The position numbers and the translations under genes were made by a program. A stretch of 16,289 nucleotides of DNA from an uncultured Clostridia bacterium (GTDB lineage: Bacteria > Bacillota_A > Clostridia > Oscillospirales > Oscillospiraceae), in NCBI GenBank assembly GCA_947167435.1, contig CAMVIC010000009.1, positions 1-16,289 on the forward strand, read 5' to 3'. The notes below the pieces were generated by a model. The model was not told the origin of the DNA, did not search any database, and saw nothing but the letters and a program-made list of their open reading frames with translations. Positions 1 to 6,082 of the stretch are shown here, piece after piece. How positions within the stretch are numbered: position 1 is the first letter of the stretch; every line of letters begins with the position of its first letter.

Positions 1-10
1 ATAGTAGTGG

Positions 11-337
11 ATGTTATTCGCGCACTCCGGATACCATGCGTGCTCGGCGGCCCAGTGGAAGGAGATCTGCGAGAAGCAGGAAGATCCCGAGTTCGGCAAG
101 ACCCTGTTCCTGCAGGAGCTGCAGCCCCCCTTCTACTTCATCCGCAACTACCCCGTCCGCTACAAGAGCCTGGGCGGCCTGAAGGTGGACGACAGCATGC
201 GCGTTCTGGACGCAGAGGGCAATCACATCAAGAACCTCTATGCCTGCGGCTGCACCGCCGGCACCGAGGACATCGTCCCCGCCGCCGCCTCCGGCATGAT
301 CCTGAGCGAGACTCTGGCCGCCGACTACGCGGGATAA
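11..337 (+). CDS. C-terminal fragment of a FAD-dependent fumarate-reductase-family flavoprotein
   Basis: This 108-residue frame matches the end of FAD-binding fumarate reductase/flavocytochrome c/ketosteroid-dehydrogenase-type oxidoreductases. It has a WKEICEK..DPEFGK helix, then PPFYFIRNYP, a DDSMRVLDAEGN stretch and the terminal FAD-contacting segment NLYACGCTAGTEDIVPAAASG followed by a final helix. Family members are usually 450-600 residues, so the FAD Rossmann domain and the catalytic part are missing. The frame has two consecutive TAG codons at 2-7 just before the ATG at 11, and no ribosome binding site fits in the ten bases upstream. Neither other forward frame at bases 1-50 supplies a convincing continuation. 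It is therefore a remnant, or a gene cut by the window edge or an assembly join. Substrate is unknown. The stop is TAA at 335-337. Confidence 0.6.
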   Translation: MLFAHSGYHACSAAQWKEICEKQEDPEFGKTLFLQELQPPFYFIRNYPVRYKSLGGLKVDDSMRVLDAEGNHIKNLYACGCTAGTEDIVPAAASGMILSETLAADYAG

Positions 338-361
338 TCCGTCATCTCTCCTCTTTTTCCC

Positions 362-395
362 GGGCGCAATGGCAGTTTTTTCTGCCATTGCGCCC
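362..395. terminator. Perfect 14-bp hairpin after the flavoprotein fragment
   Basis: GGGCGCAATGGCAG at 362-375 pairs perfectly with CTGCCATTGCGCCC at 382-395 around a TTTTTT loop. It lies 24 bp after the flavoprotein stop, in a convergent gap. No U-tract follows directly, so it may act with the next hairpin rather than alone. Confidence 0.5.
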
Positions 396-405
396 TCAGC
401 TTGTC

Positions 406-426
406 AAAAAAGGCCTTCGCCTTTTT
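406..426. terminator. Bidirectional Rho-independent terminator
   Basis: An A-run, GGC (412-414), CTTC loop (415-418), GCC (419-421) and TTTTT (422-426) form a symmetrical hairpin with flanking A and T tracts. It could stop transcription from both the flavoprotein fragment (plus) and the methyltransferase operon (minus). Confidence 0.6.
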
Positions 427-433
427 ATACAGT

Positions 434-464
434 AACAGGGGCGGCCGTATAGGCCGCCCCTGTT
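434..464. terminator. Perfect 13-bp GC-rich hairpin before the methyltransferase end
   Basis: AACAGGGGCGGCC (434-446) and GGCCGCCCCTGTT (452-464) form a perfect 13-bp stem with a 5-nt loop, 34 bp beyond the methyltransferase stop. There is no T-run on either side, so it is a stable 3'-end structure more than a canonical terminator. It is the third hairpin in this 160-bp gap; nothing else is visible there. Confidence 0.45.
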
Positions 465-497
465 CGGATCTAACCACTGTCCACGAATCATGAATCG

Positions 498-1277
498 CTA
501 TTCCCCCGTAAACCACCAGAGCCAGAGGGCCCTGGTGTGCACCGCGTCCGGTACCAGACCGTCCGCCTCCGCGAAGCGCGCTGCGGCGCTCTCCAGGGCC
601 GGGCGCAGCTTTTCGTCCGCTTCTTCGATCTCCCGGCGCAGCAGCATGTCCGCCAGAGCCGACGGGCTGCGGCGGTCGCACCAGTCATAGTCCACCGTCC
701 GGGTCCGGGGTGTATTGCCCGCCGCCCGCACCGCAGCCAGCAGCGCCTCGCAGTCCTCTTTCAGCGCCGCGTTCTTCTCCCGGGGCGCGATCCCCGCCCC
801 GGCCAGCACCGCATCCCGCAGGGGCTGTTCCCAGTGGGAAAAGCGGGACAGGAAGCAGCAGCGCCGGGTCATGGCGCTGAGCTTTTTCACCGTATCGGCG
901 TCACAGACCGCCGGCGACATGGTGGAAATGGAGAAATCGAAGCCGCCGGCAAAGCCCGCCTCCTCCCCGGTGGCTCTGTGAAAATCGCAGGTGAAAGCGT
1001 CCCAGGGCGTCTCCGCCCCGGCCATGTTCTCCCGGGCCAGACGCAGCATCTCCGGCGACAGGTCCGACAGGCTCACCCGATAGCCCTTCCGGGCAAAGAG
1101 CACCCCGTACTTGCCCACGCCGCAGCCCAGGTCCAGCACCCGGTCCCCCGGGCGCAGCAGGCCCTCCTCTTCCCAGAAGCGGAAGAGGGATTCGTTGTAT
1201 TCGTTCTGTCCCAGCCGGAACACCGCCTGGAAATCTCTGGCGGCCCTGTCCCAGCGCTCGGCGCTCAAGTTTTCCAC
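498..1277 (-). CDS. Class I SAM-dependent methyltransferase
   Basis: A 259-residue Rossmann-fold methyltransferase. SAM-binding motif I is VLDLGCGVG at residues 47-55. The acidic residue after strand 2 is D72 in VSLSDLSPEM, and an STMSPAVCD segment sits where motif IV is expected. The start is GTG at 1277-1275, preceded by GAGGAAG, which overlaps the TGA of the upstream ATPase gene; the genes are 10 bp apart and clearly co-transcribed. The stop is TAG. The methyl acceptor cannot be read from sequence. Because it is the last gene of an iron-chelate/cobalamin-type importer operon, it may modify the imported compound or one of its products, but that is inference. Cytoplasmic; no membrane segment or signal peptide. 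Confidence 0.88.
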   Translation of the reverse strand: MENLSAERWDRAARDFQAVFRLGQNEYNESLFRFWEEEGLLRPGDRVLDLGCGVGKYGVLFARKGYRVSLSDLSPEMLRLARENMAGAETPWDAFTCDFHRATGEEAGFAGGFDFSISTMSPAVCDADTVKKLSAMTRRCCFLSRFSHWEQPLRDAVLAGAGIAPREKNAALKEDCEALLAAVRAAGNTPRTRTVDYDWCDRRSPSALADMLLRREIEEADEKLRPALESAAARFAEADGLVPDAVHTRALWLWWFTGE

Positions 1278-1287
1278 TTTTTCTTCC

Positions 1288-2055
1288 TCATACGTGCACG
1301 TCCGGGAAGGGCACGATCACGGGGATGCCCCGGTGCTCCAGAATATGCACGTGCATATGATACACTTCCTCGATGGTCTCCGGCGTCATGCACTCGGCGC
1401 CGCCGGCGGCATAGACCCGGTGGTCCTTCAGCAGCAGGAAGCGGTCGCTGTAGCGCAGCGCCAGGTTCAGATCGTGCAGCACCGTGATGACGCAGATGTT
1501 CTGCTCTCGGGCTACTTCCCGGACCAGCTGCATCACCTCGTGCTGGTTGCGGGGGTCCAGATTGCTGGTTGGCTCGTCCAGCAGCAGAAGCCGCGGCTCC
1601 TGGGCCAGGGCCCGGGCCAGCAGCACCTTCTGTGCCTCGCCGCCGGACAGCTCGTGCAGGGGGCGGAGCATCAGCTCCTCCAGCTTCAGCCGCTGCAGCA
1701 GGCCGTGGACGATCTCCCGGTCCCGCTCCTCCACCGTCCAGCGGATATAGGGCCGCCGACCAAGCAGCACCGTGTCGAACACCGTCAGGTCCGAGGACCG
1801 GGCGTTCTGGGCCGCATAGGCCACCTTCTGGGCCATCTCCCGGGCGGGCAGGGAGAACACGTCCTTCCCGTCCACCAGAACCCGGCCGCTCTGGGGCCGC
1901 AGGATCCGGTCGATGCACTTGAGGAGGGTGCTCTTGCCGGCGCCGTTATTGCCCAGCACGGCGGCGCACTCCCCGTCCTCCAGGCGGAAGCACACGTCCT
2001 CCAGCACCGGCCGCTGTCTGTCGTAGGCGTAGCCGATATGCTCCAGCTCAATCAT
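1288..2055 (-). CDS. ABC transporter ATPase, FecE/BtuD type
   Basis: A 255-residue ATPase of the iron-siderophore/heme/cobalamin importer class, which powers uptake on the cytoplasmic face of the permease. Walker A is GNNGAGKST at residues 35-43, the Q-loop Gln is Q83, the signature is LSGGE at 136-140, Walker B is LLLLDEP at 156-162, the D-loop is NLD at 165-167 and the switch His is H194 (VLHDLN). All catalytic elements are intact. The start ATG at 2055 lies inside the end of the permease gene (8-nt overlap) and has GGGGAGGAA upstream, so translation is coupled. The C-terminus contains MHVHILEH, a short His-rich stretch. The substrate could be ferric chelate, heme or corrinoid; sequence alone does not decide. 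Confidence 0.93.
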   Translation of the reverse strand: MIELEHIGYAYDRQRPVLEDVCFRLEDGECAAVLGNNGAGKSTLLKCIDRILRPQSGRVLVDGKDVFSLPAREMAQKVAYAAQNARSSDLTVFDTVLLGRRPYIRWTVEERDREIVHGLLQRLKLEELMLRPLHELSGGEAQKVLLARALAQEPRLLLLDEPTSNLDPRNQHEVMQLVREVAREQNICVITVLHDLNLALRYSDRFLLLKDHRVYAAGGAECMTPETIEEVYHMHVHILEHRGIPVIVPFPDVHV

Positions 2056-3124
2056 AGCGCTTTCCTCCCCGAAACAGCAGAATCAGGAATACCGGCCCGC
2101 CGATGAAGGACATGAGCGCCCCGATGGGCAATATCACCGGCTGGACGATGAGCTTGGCCGCCGCGTCCGCCAGCAGCAGCAAAAGCGCGCCGCAGAGGGC
2201 GGAGCCCGGGATCAGGAAGCGGTGGTCCCGCCCCACGAAAAAGCGCATCATGTGCGGGGCGATCAGGCCCACAAAGCTGATGATGCCTGCAAAGGACACC
2301 GCGGCCGCCGCCGAGAAGGAGCAGACCGCCATGCTCACCAGCATGAGCCGCTCGGCGTTGACGCCCAGGCTCTTGGCGGTGTCGTGCCCGGCCTCCATGG
2401 CGTTATAGTCCCAGCGATGCCACAGGTAGTACAGCAGGCAAAGCAGGAACACCGCCGCCAGAAAGCGCAGGTCCTTCCAGCCCACGTTGCCCAGGTTGCC
2501 GAAGGTCCAGAACACCACGGCGCCCAGGGAGGTGTCGTCGGCAAAATACTGCAGCAGGGTGCTGCCGCCGGAGAACATGGCGCTCAGGGCCGTGCCCGCC
2601 AGCACCAGCCCGCCCGGGCCGATGCCCCGGCGCAGCCGGGAGATGGCGATGACCACCGCCGAGGACATGGAACCGAACACGAAGGCGCAGAGGGTGACGG
2701 TATAGGGATTGGAGACGGAGACGGTGTTGTTGGACAGGGAGTTTGTGATGGTGCCGCCGCCGAAGACGATGATCCCCAGGGCCGCGCCGAAGGCCGCGCC
2801 CTGGGACACGCCCAGGGTGGAGGCGGAGGCGAGGGGATTTCGCAGCACGCACTGCATGACGGTGCCGGAGGCGGCCAGGATCCCCCCGATGAGGATGGCC
2901 GCCAGGGCCCGGGGCAGGCGGATGTTCATCACCGTGGTCACCTGCCGCCGCTCTCCCCGGCCCAGAAAGACCCGCAGGATGTCCGCAGGGCTCAGCTTCA
3001 TGGAGCCGATGCCCATGTACAGCACGGCCGCGAGCAGCGTGACGAGCAGCGCCAGAAAAAGCGCTGCCCGTTTCCGTTTTATGTGGTTTTCGTAAAGCTT
3101 TCGGGTGTCGGATGAAATCTGCAC
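2048..3124 (-). CDS. FecCD-family ABC transporter permease
   Basis: A 358-residue polytopic membrane protein of the FecCD/BtuC family, probably with about ten membrane helices. Typical family segments are NIRLPRALAAILIGG with VLRNPLASASTLGVSQGAAFG, the ATPase-coupling region SFVGLIAPHMMRF, and the terminal LPIGALMSFIGGPVF. The N-terminal 20 residues are cytoplasmic and basic (HIKRKR) before the first helix. The start is GTG at 3124-3122, with GGGAGAG about 8 nt upstream. It follows the binding-protein gene by 30 bp and overlaps the ATPase gene by 8 nt. A polar, Asn/Ser-rich insertion (TNSLSNNTVSVSN) sits in a loop between helices. A homodimeric permease is expected because only one permease gene is present. 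Confidence 0.93.
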   Translation of the reverse strand: MQISSDTRKLYENHIKRKRAALFLALLVTLLAAVLYMGIGSMKLSPADILRVFLGRGERRQVTTVMNIRLPRALAAILIGGILAASGTVMQCVLRNPLASASTLGVSQGAAFGAALGIIVFGGGTITNSLSNNTVSVSNPYTVTLCAFVFGSMSSAVVIAISRLRRGIGPGGLVLAGTALSAMFSGGSTLLQYFADDTSLGAVVFWTFGNLGNVGWKDLRFLAAVFLLCLLYYLWHRWDYNAMEAGHDTAKSLGVNAERLMLVSMAVCSFSAAAAVSFAGIISFVGLIAPHMMRFFVGRDHRFLIPGSALCGALLLLLADAAAKLIVQPVILPIGALMSFIGGPVFLILLFRGGKRYD

Positions 3125-3154
3125 GGAACTTCTCTCCCGGAAAAATTGATCGGA

Positions 3155-4243
3155 TCAGGCGCCAAGCTCCACCGGACCGTAGCCCAGTCCGGCCTCGTTC
3201 AGCAGCTGCAGATAGCCCTCGCTGCCCAGGAAGAAGGAGAAGATCTCCTCGGCCCTGGTCTCAAAGTCCAGGTCGGCAAAGGCCTCCGGATACAGCAGGC
3301 TGCCTGCGAAGTAGGCGCTGACCAGGGGGATTTCCACGTTGGTGTAATTGGCGGTGGCGTTGGGCCACTGGTAGACCCTGCCTTCCTTCACGGCGCTCAT
3401 CTCCGCGAAGAAGTCCGGGTCCTCGGCGTACTCCTGGGCGATGAGGCCCAGGTTGCCGGCGTCCAGAATCAGGATGGCGGGGTCCCACTCCAGGACCTGC
3501 TCCCGGTCCACCTCCACGCCCTTGGGCGCCCCGTCGGCCAGGCCTGCCGCCGCGTCCAAACCGTTCACCGCCGCCAGAATGGCGGAGTTCGCGTACACGC
3601 CGGAGATGCCGTGACCGCCCCGGAATGTGGCGGCGGCGCAGAGGGTCAGGGGCTTTTCGGAATCGGGAATGTCCTTTGTGCGCGCGTCCAGGTCCTCCAG
3701 GCAGCCGTGGATCATGGCGATGACAGCCTCGGCCCGCTCGCTTACGCCGCAGGCCTCGCCGAAGACCCGCAGGGCCAGGTCATAGTCCTCCTGAAAGAGG
3801 GTGCCCTGGGGCGCGGCCACCACCATGCAGCCCAGCTGGTCTTCAATATTGGCCACGATGTCCTCCTCGTAGGTGCAGAGGATCACGTCCGGTTCCGCGG
3901 CCAGGATGGCCTCGGGGTTCACTTCCCCGTAACCGCCGGAGGCTACCACCGGCAGCTCGGCCCAGCGCTGCTGATTGTATACGCCGTAGGCCATGAAGAG
4001 GCTGTCGTTCTGGTCGCCGGAGGCCACCGACACCATTTTGTCGGCAAGGCCCAGATAGACGGCCATGCGGCTGGCGTTGCCAAGGGTGACGATGCGCTCC
4101 ACCGTCGCGGGCACCTGGACCTCACGACCCAGGCCGTCGGTGATTACGCGCACGCCGTCCTCGGCACGGGCGGACGGACTCTGAAAAGCGGCCAGGCCTG
4201 CAAGCAGGCACAGGGCCAGCAGAAAAGCAATAATCTTTTTCAT
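3155..4243 (-). CDS. Substrate-binding protein of a FecB/BtuF-type ABC importer
   Basis: A 362-residue periplasmic-binding-protein fold of the iron-chelate/cobalamin cluster. It captures the ligand outside the membrane and hands it to the permease. Residues 1-27 are a signal peptide (MKK, hydrophobic core, cleavage after ARA). The mature part has the family opening DGLGREVQVPATVERIVTLG, a first lobe ending near EPDVILCTYEED, the long linking helix and a second lobe with DPAILILDAGN. The ATG at 4243 is chosen because AGGAG lies 9 nt upstream; the frame stays open another 89 codons, but that part runs across the promoter and is not protein-like. There is no canonical lipobox: the only Cys in the signal peptide is in LALC. 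First gene of a four-gene operon. Confidence 0.9.
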   Translation of the reverse strand: MKKIIAFLLALCLLAGLAAFQSPSARAEDGVRVITDGLGREVQVPATVERIVTLGNASRMAVYLGLADKMVSVASGDQNDSLFMAYGVYNQQRWAELPVVASGGYGEVNPEAILAAEPDVILCTYEEDIVANIEDQLGCMVVAAPQGTLFQEDYDLALRVFGEACGVSERAEAVIAMIHGCLEDLDARTKDIPDSEKPLTLCAAATFRGGHGISGVYANSAILAAVNGLDAAAGLADGAPKGVEVDREQVLEWDPAILILDAGNLGLIAQEYAEDPDFFAEMSAVKEGRVYQWPNATANYTNVEIPLVSAYFAGSLLYPEAFADLDFETRAEEIFSFFLGSEGYLQLLNEAGLGYGPVELGA

Positions 4244-4252
4244 GGTTTCTCT

Positions 4253-4257
4253 CTCCT
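4253..4257 (-). promoter_or_regulatory. Ribosome binding site fixing the binding-protein start
   Basis: On the minus strand AGGAG lies 9 nt before the ATG at 4243. It decides between this start and a much longer open frame reaching to 4510. Confidence 0.8.
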
Positions 4258-4300
4258 GTCGTTTGATTGATGAAAAAGCGCTGTTTTCTTCGTCACGGAG

Positions 4301-4329
4301 AGTATACCATCCCCGGAAGTCGATTTTAA
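4301..4329 (-). promoter_or_regulatory. Promoter of the importer-methyltransferase operon
   Basis: On the minus strand TATACT (4306-4301), with an upstream TGG giving an extended -10, is preceded at 17 bp by TTAAAA (4329-4324), matching four of six -35 positions. Transcription would start near 4294, leaving a leader of about 50 nt. That is too short for a cobalamin riboswitch. Confidence 0.55.
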
Positions 4330-4404
4330 GCCCCGGGGGGGGATATTTTTTCAAATTCGGAACCGGGAAGCTCCGGGTCCCCCGTCTCCCGAAAACTGAA
4401 AACC

Positions 4405-4426
4405 GGGGCGATTCGCAAATCGGCCC
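4405..4426. repeat. Imperfect inverted repeat next to the plus-strand -35 box
   Basis: GGGGCGATT (4405-4413) and AATCGGCCC (4418-4426) are inverted copies with one mismatch around CGCA. The element ends 6 bp before the -35 box at 4433, a position suited to an operator. No known regulator site is recognised. Confidence 0.35.
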
Positions 4427-4432
4427 TTCTGA

Positions 4433-4461
4433 TTGACAAAACGTCCGCTCCCGCCTAAAAT
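4433..4461 (+). promoter_or_regulatory. Near-consensus sigma-70-type promoter for the guanylate-kinase-like gene
   Basis: TTGACA (4433-4438) and TAAAAT (4456-4461) are separated by exactly 17 bp. The predicted start is near 4468, about 40 nt before the ATG at 4510. This is the strongest promoter visible in the window. Confidence 0.75.
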
Positions 4462-4475
4462 AAAGGAAAAGCACA

Positions 4476-4492
4476 CGGCGCCGCTGGCGCCG
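4476..4492 (+). promoter_or_regulatory. Leader hairpin before the guanylate-kinase-like gene
   Basis: CGGCGCC (4476-4482) and GGCGCCG (4486-4492) form a perfect 7-bp GC stem with a 3-nt loop in the short leader, ending 6 nt before the GGAG ribosome binding site (4499-4502). It may stabilise the 5' end or tune initiation. Confidence 0.4.
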
Positions 4493-4509
4493 GGAAACGG
4501 AGCAACGCA

Positions 4510-5052
4510 ATGGAGAAAAAACTGATGGTGATTTCCGGTCCCTCCGGCGCCGGCATCGGCGACGCGGTAGCGGCCGTCTTTGCCCGGCGGACTGATACGG
4601 GCGCGGCCCTGCCGGTGACCGCCCGCAAGAAAAAGGCCGGAGAGACGGACGGCGTGGGATTTCGCTTTTACGATCTGGAGGGCTGGAACGCCCTGAAGGA
4701 GAGCGGTGACCTGCTGGAGTGCACGGAGTTTGCCGGCAACGACTACGGCACCTCCCGCCGGGAGGTGGAGGCGGTGCTCGCCTCCGGCCGCCATGTGCTG
4801 CTCACGCTGGACGTGCACCGCGCCGCCCAGCTGAAGAAGAACTGCCCTGAGGCAGTCTGCGTATACATGGAGCCCTCCCCCGCCGTGCTGCGCTGTCGCT
4901 ATGAGGCGCTCAGCCGCAGCCCCTTCGAGACGGAGGTGCGCCTGGACCAGGCAGAGCGGGAGCGGGAGCTGTCCGGCTTCTGCGATGAACGGGTTTGCAG
5001 CGACGACCTGGCTGCCGCCGCGGACGCGCTGGAGGCCCTGCTGGACGCCTGA
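4510..5052 (+). CDS. Guanylate-kinase-fold protein with a degenerate P-loop
   Basis: A 180-residue protein collinear with guanylate kinase, which converts GMP and ATP to GDP and ADP and is usually about 200 residues. The P-loop reads SGPSGAGIGD at residues 9-18: the ATP-phosphate lysine is Ile16, and Asp18 stands where Ser/Thr is normal. GMP-site features remain: TARKKKAGETDG, LLECTEFAGNDYGTSRREV and the LLTLDVHRAAQLKK strand and helix. The lid is recognisable (RYEALSRSPFETEVRLDQAERE). Catalysis by the usual mechanism is therefore doubtful; it may bind GMP or a related ligand. The start ATG follows GGAG at 7 nt and a strong promoter. The MBL-fold gene begins 59 bp downstream, probably in the same transcript. 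It is unlikely to be the housekeeping Gmk. Confidence 0.8.
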   Translation: MEKKLMVISGPSGAGIGDAVAAVFARRTDTGAALPVTARKKKAGETDGVGFRFYDLEGWNALKESGDLLECTEFAGNDYGTSRREVEAVLASGRHVLLTLDVHRAAQLKKNCPEAVCVYMEPSPAVLRCRYEALSRSPFETEVRLDQAERERELSGFCDERVCSDDLAAAADALEALLDA

Positions 5053-5096
5053 ACGGCACCGCCCATGAAGACGCCGATTTGCGGCACGTCTTTGCG

Positions 5097-5103
5097 AAAG
5101 GGG
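5097..5103 (+). promoter_or_regulatory. Ribosome binding site fixing the GTG start of the MBL-fold gene
   Basis: AAAGGGG lies 8 nt before GTG at 5112. The frame is open back to 4995, but the extra 39 codons overlap the guanylate-kinase-like gene and look like shadow sequence. Confidence 0.65.
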
Positions 5104-5111
5104 AATTGCCT

Positions 5112-5990
5112 GTGTACGAACTGATTCAGGTATCCGAGCACGATTATTATATCCAGAGTCCCGCCAAAATCGGCCTTGTAAGGCTGAACGAGCGGGAGGT
5201 CTGCCTGATTGACAGCGGAAACGACAAGGACGCAGGGCGCAAGGTCCGCCAGATGCTGGACGCGAACGGGTGGAAGCTCACCGCCATCTACAACACCCAT
5301 TCCAACGCCGACCATATCGGCGGGAACCGCTACCTGCAGGGGCAGACCGGCTGCAAAGTCTATGCCCCCGGGATTGACTGCGCCTTCACCCGCTATCCGA
5401 TTCTGGAGCCCTCCTTTCTGTACGGCGGCTTTCCCTGCAAAGAATTGCGCCACAAGTTTCTTATGGCGCAGAGCAGCGACGCCATGGAGCTGACGGCGGA
5501 GAGCGTACCGGCCGGATGGCAGATTCTCCCGCTGCCAGGGCACTTCTTCGACATGGTGGGCTTCCGGACGCCGGACGACGTGGTCTATCTGGCCGACTGC
5601 CTCTCCAGCCGGGAGACCCTGGAGAAGTATCAGATCGGCTTCCTTTACGACGTGGCCGCGTACCTGAACACGCTGGAGCAGGTGAAAGGCATGCAGGCGC
5701 GCATGTTCGTGCCCGCCCACGCCGCGGCCTGTGAATCCGTTGGGGATCTGGCGCAGCTCAATATCGACAAGGTTCTGGAGATTGCGGACACGATTGTCTC
5801 CCTGTGCGGAGAGGCCCTGTGCTTCGAGGCCATTCTGCAGAAGCTCTTCCACCGCTGCGCCCTGACCATGAACTTTGAGCAGTATGTGCTGGTCGGCAGT
5901 ACCGTTCGCTCCTATCTCGCCTGGCTGAAAGATACCGGCAGGCTCAGCGCCGCCTTTGAGAACAATATGCTTCTGTGGCGGCGCGTATAG
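5112..5990 (+). CDS. MBL-fold metallo-hydrolase with C-terminal winged-helix-like domain
   Basis: A 292-residue metallo-beta-lactamase-superfamily protein. The metal motif is THSNADH at residues 62-68, i.e. H63, N65, D67, H68: Asn replaces the second His of H-x-H-x-D-H. Other ligands are present: H144 (LPGHFFD), D162 (YLADCL) and H203 (VPAHAA). A D33-S-G segment (CLIDSGND) is the usual strand after the N-terminal beta-hairpin. Residues about 215-292 form helices ending in STVRSYLAWLKDTGRLSA, resembling the winged-helix tail of LACTB2-like members. The GTG start is supported by AAAGGGG. Substrate is unknown; thioesterase, phosphodiesterase and nuclease activities all occur in this superfamily. 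It stands second after the guanylate-kinase-like gene and ends with TAG before a strong terminator. Confidence 0.88.
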   Translation: MYELIQVSEHDYYIQSPAKIGLVRLNEREVCLIDSGNDKDAGRKVRQMLDANGWKLTAIYNTHSNADHIGGNRYLQGQTGCKVYAPGIDCAFTRYPILEPSFLYGGFPCKELRHKFLMAQSSDAMELTAESVPAGWQILPLPGHFFDMVGFRTPDDVVYLADCLSSRETLEKYQIGFLYDVAAYLNTLEQVKGMQARMFVPAHAAACESVGDLAQLNIDKVLEIADTIVSLCGEALCFEAILQKLFHRCALTMNFEQYVLVGSTVRSYLAWLKDTGRLSAAFENNMLLWRRV

Positions 5991-6021
5991 ACGTTTCCCT
6001 TTTTGACCGCGACAACAGAAG

Positions 6022-6058
6022 AGCCCGGAATCACGGTGCGCCGTGATTCCGGGCTTTT
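6022..6058 (+). terminator. Strong Rho-independent terminator of the GK-like/MBL operon
   Basis: AGCCCGGAATCACGG (6022-6036) pairs perfectly with CCGTGATTCCGGGCT (6041-6055) around TGCG and is followed by TTTTCATTTTT. It lies 31 bp after the MBL stop, between convergent genes. The opposite strand lacks a good T-run, so it acts mainly in the plus direction. Confidence 0.88.
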
Positions 6059-6082
6059 CATTTTTCGGGGAAGCCGGGAGTC

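Noticed and set aside
4244..4329. Cobalamin or other riboswitch ahead of the importer operon.
   Set aside because: The predicted leader is about 50 nt and shows no conserved box or multi-stem fold.
4244..4510. An 89-codon N-terminal extension of the importer binding protein.
   Set aside because: It crosses the promoter, lacks protein-like sequence and would bury the signal peptide. AGGAG points to ATG 4243.
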